A stretch of 64,000 nt of DNA from CAYRFF01 sp964423575 (GCA_964423575.1 CAYRFF010000001.1:1-64000); one strand, 5' to 3'. Shown: positions 18,417-27,348, counted from the first letter of the stretch. Numbers and translations: made by a program. The notes: generated by a model not told the origin, from the letters alone.

Positions 18417-18899
18417 ATGAAATACACCCTTGAATATAAATTTTCTTACTTAATGATACTTTGTTCTGTGTTTATGATTGCATCATGTGGAGTTCAGTCT
18501 AAGGAAAGTTACCTGGAAGATTATGGGAGTTTTATTGCCAAGGTTAGCAAAGAGTATAAAAATTACGATGCCACAGACTGGAAAAATACTAACAAGAAAT
18601 ATAAACTCTTATCAGAAACGTATTATGACAAATTTGAGGATCAATTGACCTTTAAAGAAGATTTAATCATTACAAAGTACGAGTTTCAGTACGCGTATTA
18701 TTCTTTATTTGCCCAATCGAGTAAAGATATTAAGGAACCTTTTGAAAAGGAAGATTTCAAAGAATTGAGAGAAAAAGTAAAATATTTTATTGATAATGAC
18801 CTTAAGGAAGGACTAGATAATATCCTCGAACAGACCAATGAGACAGGTGGAACTTTAAAAGAGGAGATTGAAGCGCTAATAAAGGAATTGGAGCAATAA
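18417..18899 (+). CDS. Small lipoprotein, resembles DUF6565 family
   Basis: The 160-residue product has a lipoprotein signal (hydrophobic stretch then MIASCG, Cys near residue 24). The remainder is acidic, lysine-rich and helical. The pattern YLEDYGSFIAKVSKEYKNY, DWKNTNKKYKLLSETYYDKF and DQLTFKEDLIITKYEFQY recalls the Bacteroidota DUF6565 family of small lipoproteins of unknown function. I cannot confirm that by search. It is noticeably AT-rich, convergent with paaD (10 bp between the stops) and flanked on the other side by a paaD remnant, which suggests it arrived by recombination. Confidence 0.65.
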   Translation: MKYTLEYKFSYLMILCSVFMIASCGVQSKESYLEDYGSFIAKVSKEYKNYDATDWKNTNKKYKLLSETYYDKFEDQLTFKEDLIITKYEFQYAYYSLFAQSSKDIKEPFEKEDFKELREKVKYFIDNDLKEGLDNILEQTNETGGTLKEEIEALIKELEQ

Positions 18900-18909
18900 A
18901 TAAACGGCT

Positions 18910-19407
18910 TTAATGACACTTAAAATACTCAAAGGGTTCCAGACATTCCTTGCAGTTATAGAGAGCCTTGCAAGGGGTAGAGCCAAAGGCAGAGCTTACT
19001 TCCGTATTCTTTGAGCCGCAGCGGGGGCAGTGAACTGATGTCTCGCCATGTAGAAGCCCGCCTTTCCCGATTCCCTTTTCTGGGGGAGCGATTCCATAAT
19101 CACGTAGCTTCTGTTTTCCTTCTTCTGAAATCCAGTCAGTAGTCCAGGCGGGACTGAGGACGTTGACAATCTTCACGTTTTCAATGCCCTTTTCTGTAAG
19201 AGCTTGCTTAACCTGCCATTCCATGAGATTCATAGCAGGACAACCCGAATAAGTTGGTGTAATAGTCACTGTACAACTATCCTCTGAAAGTTCCACTTTA
19301 CGTATTACGCCCAGATCTATCAATGAAAGCACGGGAATTTCAGGGTCCATGATATGCTCGAGCATGTCCCAGATATCTTTTTCCGTGTATTTTTCTGTAT
19401 TTACCAT
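18910..19407 (-). CDS. paaD: 1,2-phenylacetyl-CoA epoxidase subunit PaaD
   Basis: The 165-residue protein has a DUF59/MIP18 domain (DPEIPVLSLIDLGVI, PTYSGCPAMNLMEW, VLSPAWTTDWISEEG). It is followed by a PaaD-specific C-terminal cysteine region (HCPRCGSKNTEVS, CKALYNCKECLEPF, final CH) that could bind zinc or an Fe-S cluster. PaaD is needed for activity of the PaaABCE epoxidase and is thought to help its metal or Fe-S maturation. It overlaps paaC by 7 bp and is the last gene of paaABCD. Confidence 0.94.
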   Translation of the reverse strand: MVNTEKYTEKDIWDMLEHIMDPEIPVLSLIDLGVIRKVELSEDSCTVTITPTYSGCPAMNLMEWQVKQALTEKGIENVKIVNVLSPAWTTDWISEEGKQKLRDYGIAPPEKGIGKGGLLHGETSVHCPRCGSKNTEVSSAFGSTPCKALYNCKECLEPFEYFKCH

Positions 19408-20156
19408 TCCAATCCCGGATAAGTCCTTTGCATGTACTGTAATTCTGATAATAAGTGCCCAAGATGTTCTGTATGCGTGCCTGTCTTACCACCTTGCTGC
19501 ATGTGCTTTACCTCCGGAATAGATAGCCCGCACTCTTCAAATAAACCGTGAATACGATCGTGAAACGGCTTGCGTATCACATCAAGATCGACACCATATC
19601 CTTTCTCTGCTGCCTCGATATCAATTGCATCGGCTGTTACCAATTCGTCAACATAGTGATAAAGGTCGTTTAAAGCATCCTGCATTTTTTTATGCCCAAC
19701 ATCTGTTCCCAGGCTAAGGCGCTTAACCCATTCCTTGGAATAATTGGCGTGATATTCTACTTCTTTGATTGATTTCTCTGCAATCGCAGCCATTCTTTCA
19801 TCGCCGGAGTTCAGGAGCTCTTTCAAATACAGATAGTGAAAAGAATCGTAAATCATCTGCCTCATAATCGTGTGCCCCCAATGTCCATTAGGGCGCTCTA
19901 CGAGTAGGACATTATAGTATTGTCGCGAATTGCGTAAGAAAGCCAGATCATCTTCATCTCTTCCGTCATCGAGAAGATCAGCTGCATATTGGAAATACAG
20001 CCGACAATGTCCTATGAGATCCAGGGATATATTTGTCATAGCTATATCCTGCTCCAGTATAGGTCCATGACCACACCATTCGGATAAACGATGACCGAGC
20101 ACAAGCGTATTATCTGCTTGTCTTAATATGTATTTTACTTTATTCTCTTTACTCAT
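19401..20156 (-). CDS. paaC: 1,2-phenylacetyl-CoA epoxidase structural subunit PaaC
   Basis: The 251-residue protein is the catalytically silent ferritin-like partner of PaaA. Together they form the core of the epoxidase that converts phenylacetyl-CoA to the ring 1,2-epoxide. Typical blocks are ADNTLVLGHRLSEWCGHGP, DIAMTNISLDLIGH, DEDDLAFLR and LLVERPNGHWGHTIMRQ. Length is normal. It overlaps paaD by 7 bp and is separated from paaB by 145 bp that contain a hairpin repeat. That gap is wide for a paa operon and may reduce expression of paaCD relative to paaAB. Confidence 0.95.
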   Translation of the reverse strand: MSKENKVKYILRQADNTLVLGHRLSEWCGHGPILEQDIAMTNISLDLIGHCRLYFQYAADLLDDGRDEDDLAFLRNSRQYYNVLLVERPNGHWGHTIMRQMIYDSFHYLYLKELLNSGDERMAAIAEKSIKEVEYHANYSKEWVKRLSLGTDVGHKKMQDALNDLYHYVDELVTADAIDIEAAEKGYGVDLDVIRKPFHDRIHGLFEECGLSIPEVKHMQQGGKTGTHTEHLGHLLSELQYMQRTYPGLEW

Positions 20157-20250
20157 TCAATTATTTTTAATTGCAATATTCAACTTTGAATCTTGACCTC
20201 CTGTGATATGGCATCCGCCAAGAGTCTACGGCTCGTATTTCACAGGATAA

Positions 20251-20300
20251 ACCTCAGCCTTGGTTCCCGAGCGTAGGCGAGGGACAGCCTTAGCCTTATA
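20251..20300. repeat. Hairpin repeat in the paaB-paaC gap
   Basis: The gap between paaC and paaB (20157-20301) contains GGTTCCCGAGCG-TAGG-CGAGGGACAGCC, with TCCC/GGGA arms. It is flanked by direct copies of CAGCCTT (CTCAGCCTTGG and ACAGCCTTAGCC). It shares the CAGCCTT..TCC.GAGCG...GAGGG order with the repeat at 130-167. It abuts the paaB stop codon and could stop or slow transcription toward paaC. Confidence 0.5.
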
Positions 20301-20301
20301 T

Positions 20302-20601
20302 TTACATATGCCCAATCTCATCCGGGATTTCGTAAAAAGTCGGATGTCGGTAAATCTTGTTCTTAGCCGGCTCGTAGTACGAATCGCTGTTTTCCGGATT
20401 GGAAGCGATGATTTCACTGGACGGAATCGCCCATATACTCACACCCTCCATTCGCCTGGTATAAACATCTCTTGCATTCTGTACAGCCATATTACCATCA
20501 GCTGCGTGTAAACTTCCCACATGTTTATGGGAGAGGCCATTAGCTGATCTGATGAATATTTCATATAAAGGCCATTCGTCTTTTTTAATTTCTTTTTCCA
20601 T
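20302..20601 (-). CDS. paaB: 1,2-phenylacetyl-CoA epoxidase subunit PaaB
   Basis: The 99-residue protein shows the PaaB signature: EWPLYEIFIRSANGLSHKHVGSLHA at the start, then QNARDVYTRRMEGVSIWAIPSSEI in the middle. PaaB is a small subunit that bridges the PaaAC heterodimers and is required for activity. It lies 2 bp downstream of paaA on the same strand, so the two are translationally linked. Confidence 0.94.
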   Translation of the reverse strand: MEKEIKKDEWPLYEIFIRSANGLSHKHVGSLHAADGNMAVQNARDVYTRRMEGVSIWAIPSSEIIASNPENSDSYYEPAKNKIYRHPTFYEIPDEIGHM

Positions 20602-20603
20602 AA

Positions 20604-21557
20604 TTACGCAACTTGAGATTTCTCTTGTGATTTATTACTTTGTTTTTCAGCATAGGCTCTGGCTGCTTCTCGCACCCATTCACCTTCTTCATGTGCTTTT
20701 CTACGTGCATCCAGACGATCTCTGTTGCACATTCCATCACCGTGTACGACACGCCAGAATTCATCCCAGTTTATTTCACCGAAATCATAATGTTGTGTCT
20801 CTTCATTCCATTTTAAATCCGGATCCGGAACACTAAGGCCCAGATATTCAGCCTGTGGAACAGTCATATCGATAAACTTCTGACGAAGCTCATCATTGGT
20901 AAAACGCTTGATTTTCCACTTCATACTCTGTGCTGTGTGAGTAGAATCCTTATCCGATGGACCAAACATCATAAGTGCAGGCCACCACCAGCGATTCAAT
21001 GCATCCTGAGCCATATCTATCTGATCTTGAGAGCCTTTGGAAAGGATATGCATAATCTCAAAACCCTGTCTCTGGTGGAACGATTCTTCCTTACAGATTC
21101 TCACCATAGCACGCGCATAAGGCCCATAAGAAGTTCTGCACAATGGTACTTGATTCATAATAGCTGCGCCATCGACAAGCCAGCCGATAGCTCCCATATC
21201 CGCCCATGAAAGAGTAGGGTAGTTAAAGATGGAACTGTATTTAGCTTTTCCTGTATGAAGCTGATCTATCATTTCATCTCTGGAGATACCCAGGGTTTCT
21301 GCTGCGGAATAAAGATATAAACCATGTCCGGCTTCATCCTGGACCTTAGCAAGGAGAGTAGCTTTCCTTATTAAAGAGGGTGCTCTTGTAACCCAGTTGC
21401 CCTCGGGCAACATTCCTACTACCTCAGAATGAGCATGTTGAGATATCTGACGGATGAGAGTCTGTCTGTATCTGTCAGGCATCCAATCCCGGGGCTCAAT
21501 ACGCTCTTCCCTGTCTATTCTGGCTTGAAACTCTTGCTCTAGCACTTTTTCTTTCAT
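20604..21557 (-). CDS. paaA: 1,2-phenylacetyl-CoA epoxidase catalytic subunit PaaA
   Basis: The 317-residue di-iron oxygenase subunit inserts one oxygen atom into the ring of phenylacetyl-CoA. Likely iron ligands are seen in LAKVQDEAGHGLYLYSAAE (DExxH near residue 75) and RICKEESFHQRQGFEIM (ExxH near residue 155). The start MKEKVLEQEFQARIDREERIEPRDWMP is typical. It is the first gene of paaABCD. The 162 bp upstream to the DUF59 gene contain a 12-bp palindrome but no consensus TAnnTTTG box, so transcription may partly come through from the suf operon. Confidence 0.96.
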   Translation of the reverse strand: MKEKVLEQEFQARIDREERIEPRDWMPDRYRQTLIRQISQHAHSEVVGMLPEGNWVTRAPSLIRKATLLAKVQDEAGHGLYLYSAAETLGISRDEMIDQLHTGKAKYSSIFNYPTLSWADMGAIGWLVDGAAIMNQVPLCRTSYGPYARAMVRICKEESFHQRQGFEIMHILSKGSQDQIDMAQDALNRWWWPALMMFGPSDKDSTHTAQSMKWKIKRFTNDELRQKFIDMTVPQAEYLGLSVPDPDLKWNEETQHYDFGEINWDEFWRVVHGDGMCNRDRLDARRKAHEEGEWVREAARAYAEKQSNKSQEKSQVA

Positions 21558-21695
21558 AATTGTTTTATTTTATAGAACTATCAGCACTAATATACGCACT
21601 CTTATTTAAAAAGTGGAGTATAAAAGTATTCCTTATGAAATAATTATAGCTTTTCAGGGGCAAAGGTCTTTCTTTTCTTTAGCCTGAGGTAAAGA

Positions 21696-21707
21696 TTTAC
21701 ATGTAAA
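21696..21707. promoter_or_regulatory. Second copy of palindrome TTTACATGTAAA, upstream of paaA
   Basis: The perfect 12-bp dyad lies 139 bp upstream of paaA and 12 bp downstream of the end of the DUF59 gene. It is identical to the dyad upstream of yaaA (4331-4342). An operator for a dimeric regulator is possible, but no regulator gene is adjacent. Confidence 0.3.
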
Positions 21708-21719
21708 ATGAATTAATGC

Positions 21720-22061
21720 TTACAGCATTCCCAGCTCCAGTCTGGCCTCGTCAGACATGTTATCCATTGTCCAGGGCGGTGAAAAGGTAAGATCCAGATT
21801 CACTGCTGCCAGACCTTCAATCTGATTCAGACTCATGTTTACCTGCTGGGGCATGGAGTCAGCAACAGGACAGTTTGGGGTGGTTAAAGTCATAATGACT
21901 TCACCGACAAGATTTTCATCTACCTCGACCTTATATATGAGTCCAAGATCATAAATATTTACCGGGATTTCCGGGTCATAAATGGTTCTGAGGACCGCAA
22001 TCATCTCTGCTTCCAGCTGGAGTTGAGTCTCTGTTTTGTTCTTGTTTTCTGATCCTTCCAT
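21720..22061 (-). CDS. SUF-associated DUF59 (MIP18-type) Fe-S assembly protein
   Basis: The 113-residue protein shows the DUF59 motifs TIYDPEIPVNIYDLGLIY, LTTPNCPVADSMPQQV with the reactive Cys, and FSPPWTMDNMSDEARLELG. Such proteins end many suf operons and assist Fe-S cluster maturation (SufT-like). It follows sufE by 3 bp and is the last suf gene. It is a paralogue of the N-terminal part of PaaD, encoded about 2.5 kb further along the same strand. Confidence 0.92.
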   Translation of the reverse strand: MEGSENKNKTETQLQLEAEMIAVLRTIYDPEIPVNIYDLGLIYKVEVDENLVGEVIMTLTTPNCPVADSMPQQVNMSLNQIEGLAAVNLDLTFSPPWTMDNMSDEARLELGML

Positions 22062-22064
22062 AAT

Positions 22065-22502
22065 TTATGATTTATGTGAAAACGCAATTGCGTAATATTT
22101 CATCTGTTTTACCATCGAGGCAAGGCCATTGGACCGGGTAGGAGACAACAGTCTATGCAATCCGATTTCATCGATGAAACGATTTTCAGAATTGACAATG
22201 TCTTCTGCTTTCTGTCCCGAAAACACACGTAGCAATAATGCTACTAGACCCTTCACTATCAGAGCATCACTTTCCGCCTGATAATAAACGCGCCCATCCT
22301 TGTATTCTGCATGCAGCCATACCCTGGATTGGCAGCCTTTGATGATATTATCTTCAACTTTCAGGGACGCGTCAATCTCCTTAAGATCCTTTCCCAGATC
22401 AATCAGATACTGATATTTACCCATGTTGTCGTCAAATAACTCAAACTCCTGAATAATCTCGTCCTGAATTTTGTCTATATGTTCTTTTGCCTCTATCGGC
22501 AT
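22065..22502 (-). CDS. sufE: SufE family cysteine desulfuration protein
   Basis: The 145-residue protein accepts the persulfide sulfur from SufS and passes it to the SufBCD scaffold. The acceptor cysteine lies in IIKGCQSRVWLHAEY, and FDDNMGKYQYLIDLGKDL near the N-terminus is typical. It overlaps the 3' end of sufS by 10 bp, which indicates translational coupling, and is followed by the DUF59 gene. Confidence 0.95.
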   Translation of the reverse strand: MPIEAKEHIDKIQDEIIQEFELFDDNMGKYQYLIDLGKDLKEIDASLKVEDNIIKGCQSRVWLHAEYKDGRVYYQAESDALIVKGLVALLLRVFSGQKAEDIVNSENRFIDEIGLHRLLSPTRSNGLASMVKQMKYYAIAFSHKS

Positions 22503-23731
22503 ATCTCTATCGCTTTTTTTAATGCTTCCGCAAATATATCAATTTCTTCTTCTGTATTATAGAACAACAATGATGCTCGAGAAGTGCTTGTAATTCCATA
22601 AAATTGCATCAATGGTTGGCAGCAATGATGTCCTGTACGGACCGCTACCCCCTGCTGGTCAAGGATTGTACCAAGATCAAATGCATGTGCATCTTTATGA
22701 ATAAAAGTAAAAACAGAGGTGCTGTTTTCATGATTTGGAGCGCCGAGTAGCGTAATATCTTCAAAGCCTGCTATCTTTTCCATGAAATGTGCATGCAATA
22801 ATTCTCCGCGTTCCTCTATAAAATCCCAGCCGATATCATTGATATAGTCAATAGCAGCACCTAAACCTATAAATCCTGCGATATGAGGTGTTCCCGCTTC
22901 AAATTTGAACGGAAGTTGATTATAAGTCGTCTTACTCAGTGTAACCTCATCAATCATATCTCCACCACCGCGGAAAGGAGGCATCATATCCAAATATTCT
23001 TCCTTGGCATATAGAATACCGGTACCGGTAGGTCCGAGCAGTTTATGACCGGAAAACACATAAAAATCTGCATCCATATCCTGTACATCGACCTTGGAAT
23101 GTGCTATTCCCTGTGCACCGTCAATGAGAATAGGAATGCCGTATTCATGAGCTACAGCGCAGATTTCCTTAACCGGGTTGATAATCCCCAGGACATTAGA
23201 TATATGTGTGACAGAAATAAACTTAGTCTTATCTGTAATTATGCTTCTCAGCTTATCGAGAGACAAAGTACTATCGGGCTCAAGCATCCAAGGCACGACC
23301 CTGGCTCCTTTCTTTTCCGCCAGCATTTGCCAGGGAACGATATTGGCATGATGTTCCATCTCAGTGATGATAATTTCATCACCTTCATCGATAAACTTCT
23401 CGCCATAAGTCCGCGTGACAAGATTAATAGCATCCGTAGTACCATAAGTGAAAATTACTTCATTTGCGGAAGCTGCATTGATAAAATCCTTAATCTTGTA
23501 TCGGACCTTTTCATAAGCCTCAGTAGCAATCTGACTCAGGGTGTGAACGCCGCGATGCACATTACTGTAATAATCTGTATAACACTCTGATACTGCGTCG
23601 ATTACAGACTGCGGTTTTAAAGCAGAAGCCCCATTGTCAAAGTATATCAATCTATGCCCGTTCACATTTCTGTGCAGGGTTGGGAAGTCTTTTCTGATAT
23701 CTTCAATATGCGGCTTATTGATTGTCTGCAT
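22493..23731 (-). CDS. sufS: Cysteine desulfurase SufS
   Basis: The 412-residue PLP enzyme removes sulfur from cysteine for Fe-S assembly. Visible motifs are YFDNGASALKPQ at the N-terminus, EMEHHANIVPWQ, DGAQGIAHSKVDV and FSGHKLLGPTGTG (PLP lysine in HK). The active-site region AVRTGHHCCQPLMQ marks the group II (SufS) type. It shares one base with the sufD stop and overlaps sufE. Two GCTTNCGCAAAT motifs fall inside it (22524 and 23461). Confidence 0.96.
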   Translation of the reverse strand: MQTINKPHIEDIRKDFPTLHRNVNGHRLIYFDNGASALKPQSVIDAVSECYTDYYSNVHRGVHTLSQIATEAYEKVRYKIKDFINAASANEVIFTYGTTDAINLVTRTYGEKFIDEGDEIIITEMEHHANIVPWQMLAEKKGARVVPWMLEPDSTLSLDKLRSIITDKTKFISVTHISNVLGIINPVKEICAVAHEYGIPILIDGAQGIAHSKVDVQDMDADFYVFSGHKLLGPTGTGILYAKEEYLDMMPPFRGGGDMIDEVTLSKTTYNQLPFKFEAGTPHIAGFIGLGAAIDYINDIGWDFIEERGELLHAHFMEKIAGFEDITLLGAPNHENSTSVFTFIHKDAHAFDLGTILDQQGVAVRTGHHCCQPLMQFYGITSTSRASLLFYNTEEEIDIFAEALKKAIEICR

Positions 23732-25068
23732 TACTCTTCGATAAAATCATTCAAGCCACCGAAATCAAGTTTCTCAGCCAATTGATTCTTGCAGAATTCA
23801 CGATATTCATCCAATTTGAAATATTGCAGAACGTCTCCGACAAATGCGTATTTCAATATGGCTTTAGCTTTATCCGTGGGGATACCTCTTGAATTCAGAT
23901 AATAAATTTCGTCCTGATTTAACTGACCTATCGTAGCTCCGTGCGTACAGCGTACGTCATCCGCCCATATTTCCAACTGTGGCTTGGTATTGATTACAGC
24001 ATTATCGGACACGACAAGGTTTCTGTTGGACTGGAAAGCATTGGTTTTCTGCGCATCCTGTCTCACAAAGATTTTACCGTTAAAAGTCGCAATAGATCTG
24101 TCAAGCATTACACCCTTATACAGTTCATTACTCTCGCAATCTGCAATCTGATGATCAACAACCGTGTGGTTATCTACAATCTCGCGCCCATTGGGAACGT
24201 AAAGTCCGTACATGTGAGCGTTTCCGTAATGATCTTTCAGGTTTAACTCCACGTTATTACGTACAAGTCCGCCACCTCTCACAAAGCTATATGTTGAAAC
24301 CGTACTATTTCTGAATGCATTTCCGTAAACAGTATTGATATGAGAAGCCTGACTTCCTATATCCTGATGAGTGTACACATGAAGGCGTGCATCGTTTCCT
24401 ACGTTCAGAATAGTCGCAGCGTTATCCTTACATGATTTATCCGGGCTGAAGAAACTCTGTACAACTGTCAATTCCGAATTGTCTTCAAGAGAAATAATAT
24501 GTGTAGGCTGAACCCAGCTTTCAGGCTGATTCCCACTGTTTATATGGACGATATGTACCGGTTTATCGGATTCTGAATTCTTTTCGAGATAGATGAAAGC
24601 ACCATCCTGCGCCATCGCTGAGTTAAGCAAGGCGAATGGGTTGTTCTTCTTGTTCTTATACGCTTCGAATGTTTCATTCAGAAGCTCAATATTTCCTGAC
24701 TGAGCTTCCTGAACTGAAGTGATGAGAAGACCTTTGTCGTAAAAAGAATCAGACTTGTGCTGCTTAGACAAAAATCCATCTACAAATACAATTGTGTAGG
24801 CATCGAGCTGAGGAATGTCAAAGTCTTCCAGGTTTACTTTCCCCGTCTTATCCTTACTAGCCAGTTTTAGCTCTTCGGCCAACAATTTCCTGAGATTCAG
24901 ATACTTGTATTCCTCATGCTTGGCATGCGGGAAACCTACATCATTAAACAGATGCATAGCCTCCTTTCTTTCCTTGTGGAAAGCGGAATCAGTCAAGCCG
25001 TTCAGGCCGGACTCAAGTAGTTTAAATGCCTCAGTTAATTGAGTATTACTATTACTATTATTAGTCAT
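23731..25068 (-). CDS. sufD: Fe-S cluster assembly protein SufD
   Basis: The 445-residue scaffold partner of SufB in the SufBC2D complex has a mostly beta-helical core. Motifs include VVDHQIADCESNELYKGVM, GKIFVRQDAQKTNAFQSN and RCTHGATIGQLNQDEIYYL, the SufBD family signature containing the conserved His. It begins 12 bp after sufC and abuts sufS. Confidence 0.95.
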   Translation of the reverse strand: MTNNSNSNTQLTEAFKLLESGLNGLTDSAFHKERKEAMHLFNDVGFPHAKHEEYKYLNLRKLLAEELKLASKDKTGKVNLEDFDIPQLDAYTIVFVDGFLSKQHKSDSFYDKGLLITSVQEAQSGNIELLNETFEAYKNKKNNPFALLNSAMAQDGAFIYLEKNSESDKPVHIVHINSGNQPESWVQPTHIISLEDNSELTVVQSFFSPDKSCKDNAATILNVGNDARLHVYTHQDIGSQASHINTVYGNAFRNSTVSTYSFVRGGGLVRNNVELNLKDHYGNAHMYGLYVPNGREIVDNHTVVDHQIADCESNELYKGVMLDRSIATFNGKIFVRQDAQKTNAFQSNRNLVVSDNAVINTKPQLEIWADDVRCTHGATIGQLNQDEIYYLNSRGIPTDKAKAILKYAFVGDVLQYFKLDEYREFCKNQLAEKLDFGGLNDFIEE

Positions 25069-25080
25069 AATTATATTTCA

Positions 25081-25848
25081 TTAAGCTGTTTGCAGTTCTT
25101 CTTTAATCCAGTCGTAACCCTGATCTTCAAGTTTAAGAGCCAGTGATTTATCTCCGGATTTTACAATCTTTCCATCAAATAAAACGTGTACATAGTCCGG
25201 CTCGATGTAATCGAGTAGTCTCTGGTAGTGAGTAATGATTAAGAATGATCTTTCATCATCTCTCATCTTGTTAACGCCATTGGATACGATTCTCAAGGCG
25301 TCGATGTCCAGTCCGGAGTCCGTTTCGTCCAGAATTGCAAGCTTGGGTTCCAGCATAGTTAACTGGAATATTTCGTTTCTTTTCTTTTCTCCTCCTGAGA
25401 AACCCTCATTCACTGAACGTGAGATGATTCTGTTGTCGAGTTCAACCCATTCGGCGCGTTCTCTCATTTTTTGGAGGAATTCCTTAGCAGAAATTGGCTC
25501 AATGCCGTTAAATGCTCTCTGCTGATTAATCGCTTCTCTCAGGAAGTTGGCATTGGAAACACCTGCGATCTCTACGGGGTACTGGAATGCAAGGAAAAGA
25601 CCTTTGCATGCGCGTTCATGCGGATCAAATTCCAATAAATCTTCGTCGAAGTATTCAATTGTTCCGGATGTTACTTCATAGTTATCCTTACCAGCAAGTA
25701 TAGCCGCAAGAGTTGATTTTCCTGAACCATTGGGGCCCATAAGAGCATGTGTTTCACCTTTTCTGATTTCGAGGTTTACTCCTCTCAGAATTTCAACATT
25801 CCCATCTTCTGTAATTACACTTGCGTGCAAATCCTTTATTTTTAACAT
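25081..25848 (-). CDS. sufC: Fe-S cluster assembly ATPase SufC
   Basis: The 255-residue ABC-type ATPase powers the SufBCD scaffold. It carries Walker A GPNGSGKSTLA (near residue 39), the signature loop NEGFSGGEKKRNE, Walker B LAILDETDSGLDIDAL and the switch His in LIITHYQRLLDYI. It is a soluble ATPase with no transport role. It lies 33 bp after sufB. Confidence 0.97.
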   Translation of the reverse strand: MLKIKDLHASVITEDGNVEILRGVNLEIRKGETHALMGPNGSGKSTLAAILAGKDNYEVTSGTIEYFDEDLLEFDPHERACKGLFLAFQYPVEIAGVSNANFLREAINQQRAFNGIEPISAKEFLQKMRERAEWVELDNRIISRSVNEGFSGGEKKRNEIFQLTMLEPKLAILDETDSGLDIDALRIVSNGVNKMRDDERSFLIITHYQRLLDYIEPDYVHVLFDGKIVKSGDKSLALKLEDQGYDWIKEELQTA

Positions 25849-25881
25849 ATCTATAGATTCTTATATTATTGTGTTAGTTTT

Positions 25882-27348
25882 TTATCCTACTGATCCTTCC
25901 AGACTTATAGCTAATAGGTTTCTCGCTTCTACCGCAAATTCCATCGGCATCTTATCCATTACTTCCTTACTGAAACCATTGACAATCATTTCAACTGCCT
26001 TCTCTTCATCGATTCCTCTCTGCTGGAAATAAAACATGATATCGTCGTTGATTTTTGAAGTTGTTGCTTCGTGTTCAACGCTTGATGATGAGTTTCTATT
26101 TACTATATAAGGGAAAGTATGAGCTCCACATCTGTCTCCGAGTAGGAGAGAGTCACATTCCGAATAATTCTGTGCATTTTCCGCCCGTTTTCCGATTTCT
26201 ACCAGACCACGGTAACTATTCTGCGATCTTCCGATTGAAATACCTTTGGAAACGATACGTGACTTGGTATTTTTCCCGATATGCGTCATCTTGGTTCCAG
26301 TGTCAGCAATCTGGAAATTATTAGTCAGTGCAACAGAGTAGAACTCACCGATGGAGTTATCTCCTCTCAACACTACTGATGGATATTTCCAGGTAATTGC
26401 TGAACCGGTTTCCACTTGTGCCCAGGATATTGTCGCATTGTCGTGCGCAACTCCTCGCTTGGTTACAAAGTTGAATACTCCTCCGTTACCATCTTTATCT
26501 CCCGGGAACCAGTTCTGAACAGTTGAGTATTTTATTTCAGACCCATCGAATGCAATTAATTCCACAACCGCCGCGTGTAACTGATTCTCATCTCTTTGTG
26601 GTGCAGTACATCCTTCCAGATAACTTACATAGCTATCTTTATGAGCTACTACCAGTGTCCTTTCAAATTGCCCCGTTCCTGCAGAGTTGATACGGAAATA
26701 AGTAGACAATTCTACCGGACAGCGTACGCCTTCAGGTATATAGCAGAAAGAACCGTCTGAGAATACCGCAGAGTTAAGCGCTGCATAGTAGTTATCATTG
26801 GCAGGGACAACTGTACCCAGATATTTTCTTACCAGATCACCGTGTTCTTGAATTGCTTCACTCATTGAGCAAAAGATAATCCCGAGGTCTGCCAGTTCTT
26901 TTTTGAAAGTCGTTGCTACACTCACGGAGTCAATCACAACATCGACAGCAACTCCGGTTAATCTTTTCTGCTCCTCGATTGAAATACCCAGTTTGTCAAA
27001 AGTTTTCAGCAACTCCGGATCTACCTCATCAAGGCTTTTGGGCTTGTTTTCATCATCTTCAAATACCGGTGCAGAATAATAGGTTATAGCTTGAAAGTCC
27101 GGCATAGGTACTCTAAAGTTTGGCCATTGTGGCATTTCCATTCCTTCCCATATTTTAAGCGCTTTCAGCCTCCACTCCAGCATCCATTCCGGTTCTTCCT
27201 TTTTTTCTGAAATTAAGCGAATTGTCTCTTCGTTAATCCCCGGAGGAATACGATCTTCTTTAAAATCAGAAACCCATCCATGCTCGTATTCCTTATTGGC
27301 ATATTCCTGAAGAATATCCTGATCACTATCAACTTTGTGTTTTTCCAT
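25882..27348 (-). CDS. sufB: Fe-S cluster assembly protein SufB
   Basis: The product of 488 residues is the main scaffold on which new clusters form. Typical blocks are YYAALNSAVFSDGSFCYIP, CPVELSTYFRINS, YLEGCTAPQRDENQLHAA, VQNWFPGDKDGNGGVFNF and ISWAQVETGSAITWKYPS. The frame allows a start nine codons earlier (27375), but the ATG at 27346-27348 gives the N-terminus expected for the family (MEKHKVDSDQDILQEYANKEY) and is preferred. It is the first gene of sufBCDSE-DUF59. No SufR- or IscR-type regulator gene is visible. Confidence 0.95.
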   Translation of the reverse strand: MEKHKVDSDQDILQEYANKEYEHGWVSDFKEDRIPPGINEETIRLISEKKEEPEWMLEWRLKALKIWEGMEMPQWPNFRVPMPDFQAITYYSAPVFEDDENKPKSLDEVDPELLKTFDKLGISIEEQKRLTGVAVDVVIDSVSVATTFKKELADLGIIFCSMSEAIQEHGDLVRKYLGTVVPANDNYYAALNSAVFSDGSFCYIPEGVRCPVELSTYFRINSAGTGQFERTLVVAHKDSYVSYLEGCTAPQRDENQLHAAVVELIAFDGSEIKYSTVQNWFPGDKDGNGGVFNFVTKRGVAHDNATISWAQVETGSAITWKYPSVVLRGDNSIGEFYSVALTNNFQIADTGTKMTHIGKNTKSRIVSKGISIGRSQNSYRGLVEIGKRAENAQNYSECDSLLLGDRCGAHTFPYIVNRNSSSSVEHEATTSKINDDIMFYFQQRGIDEEKAVEMIVNGFSKEVMDKMPMEFAVEARNLLAISLEGSVG

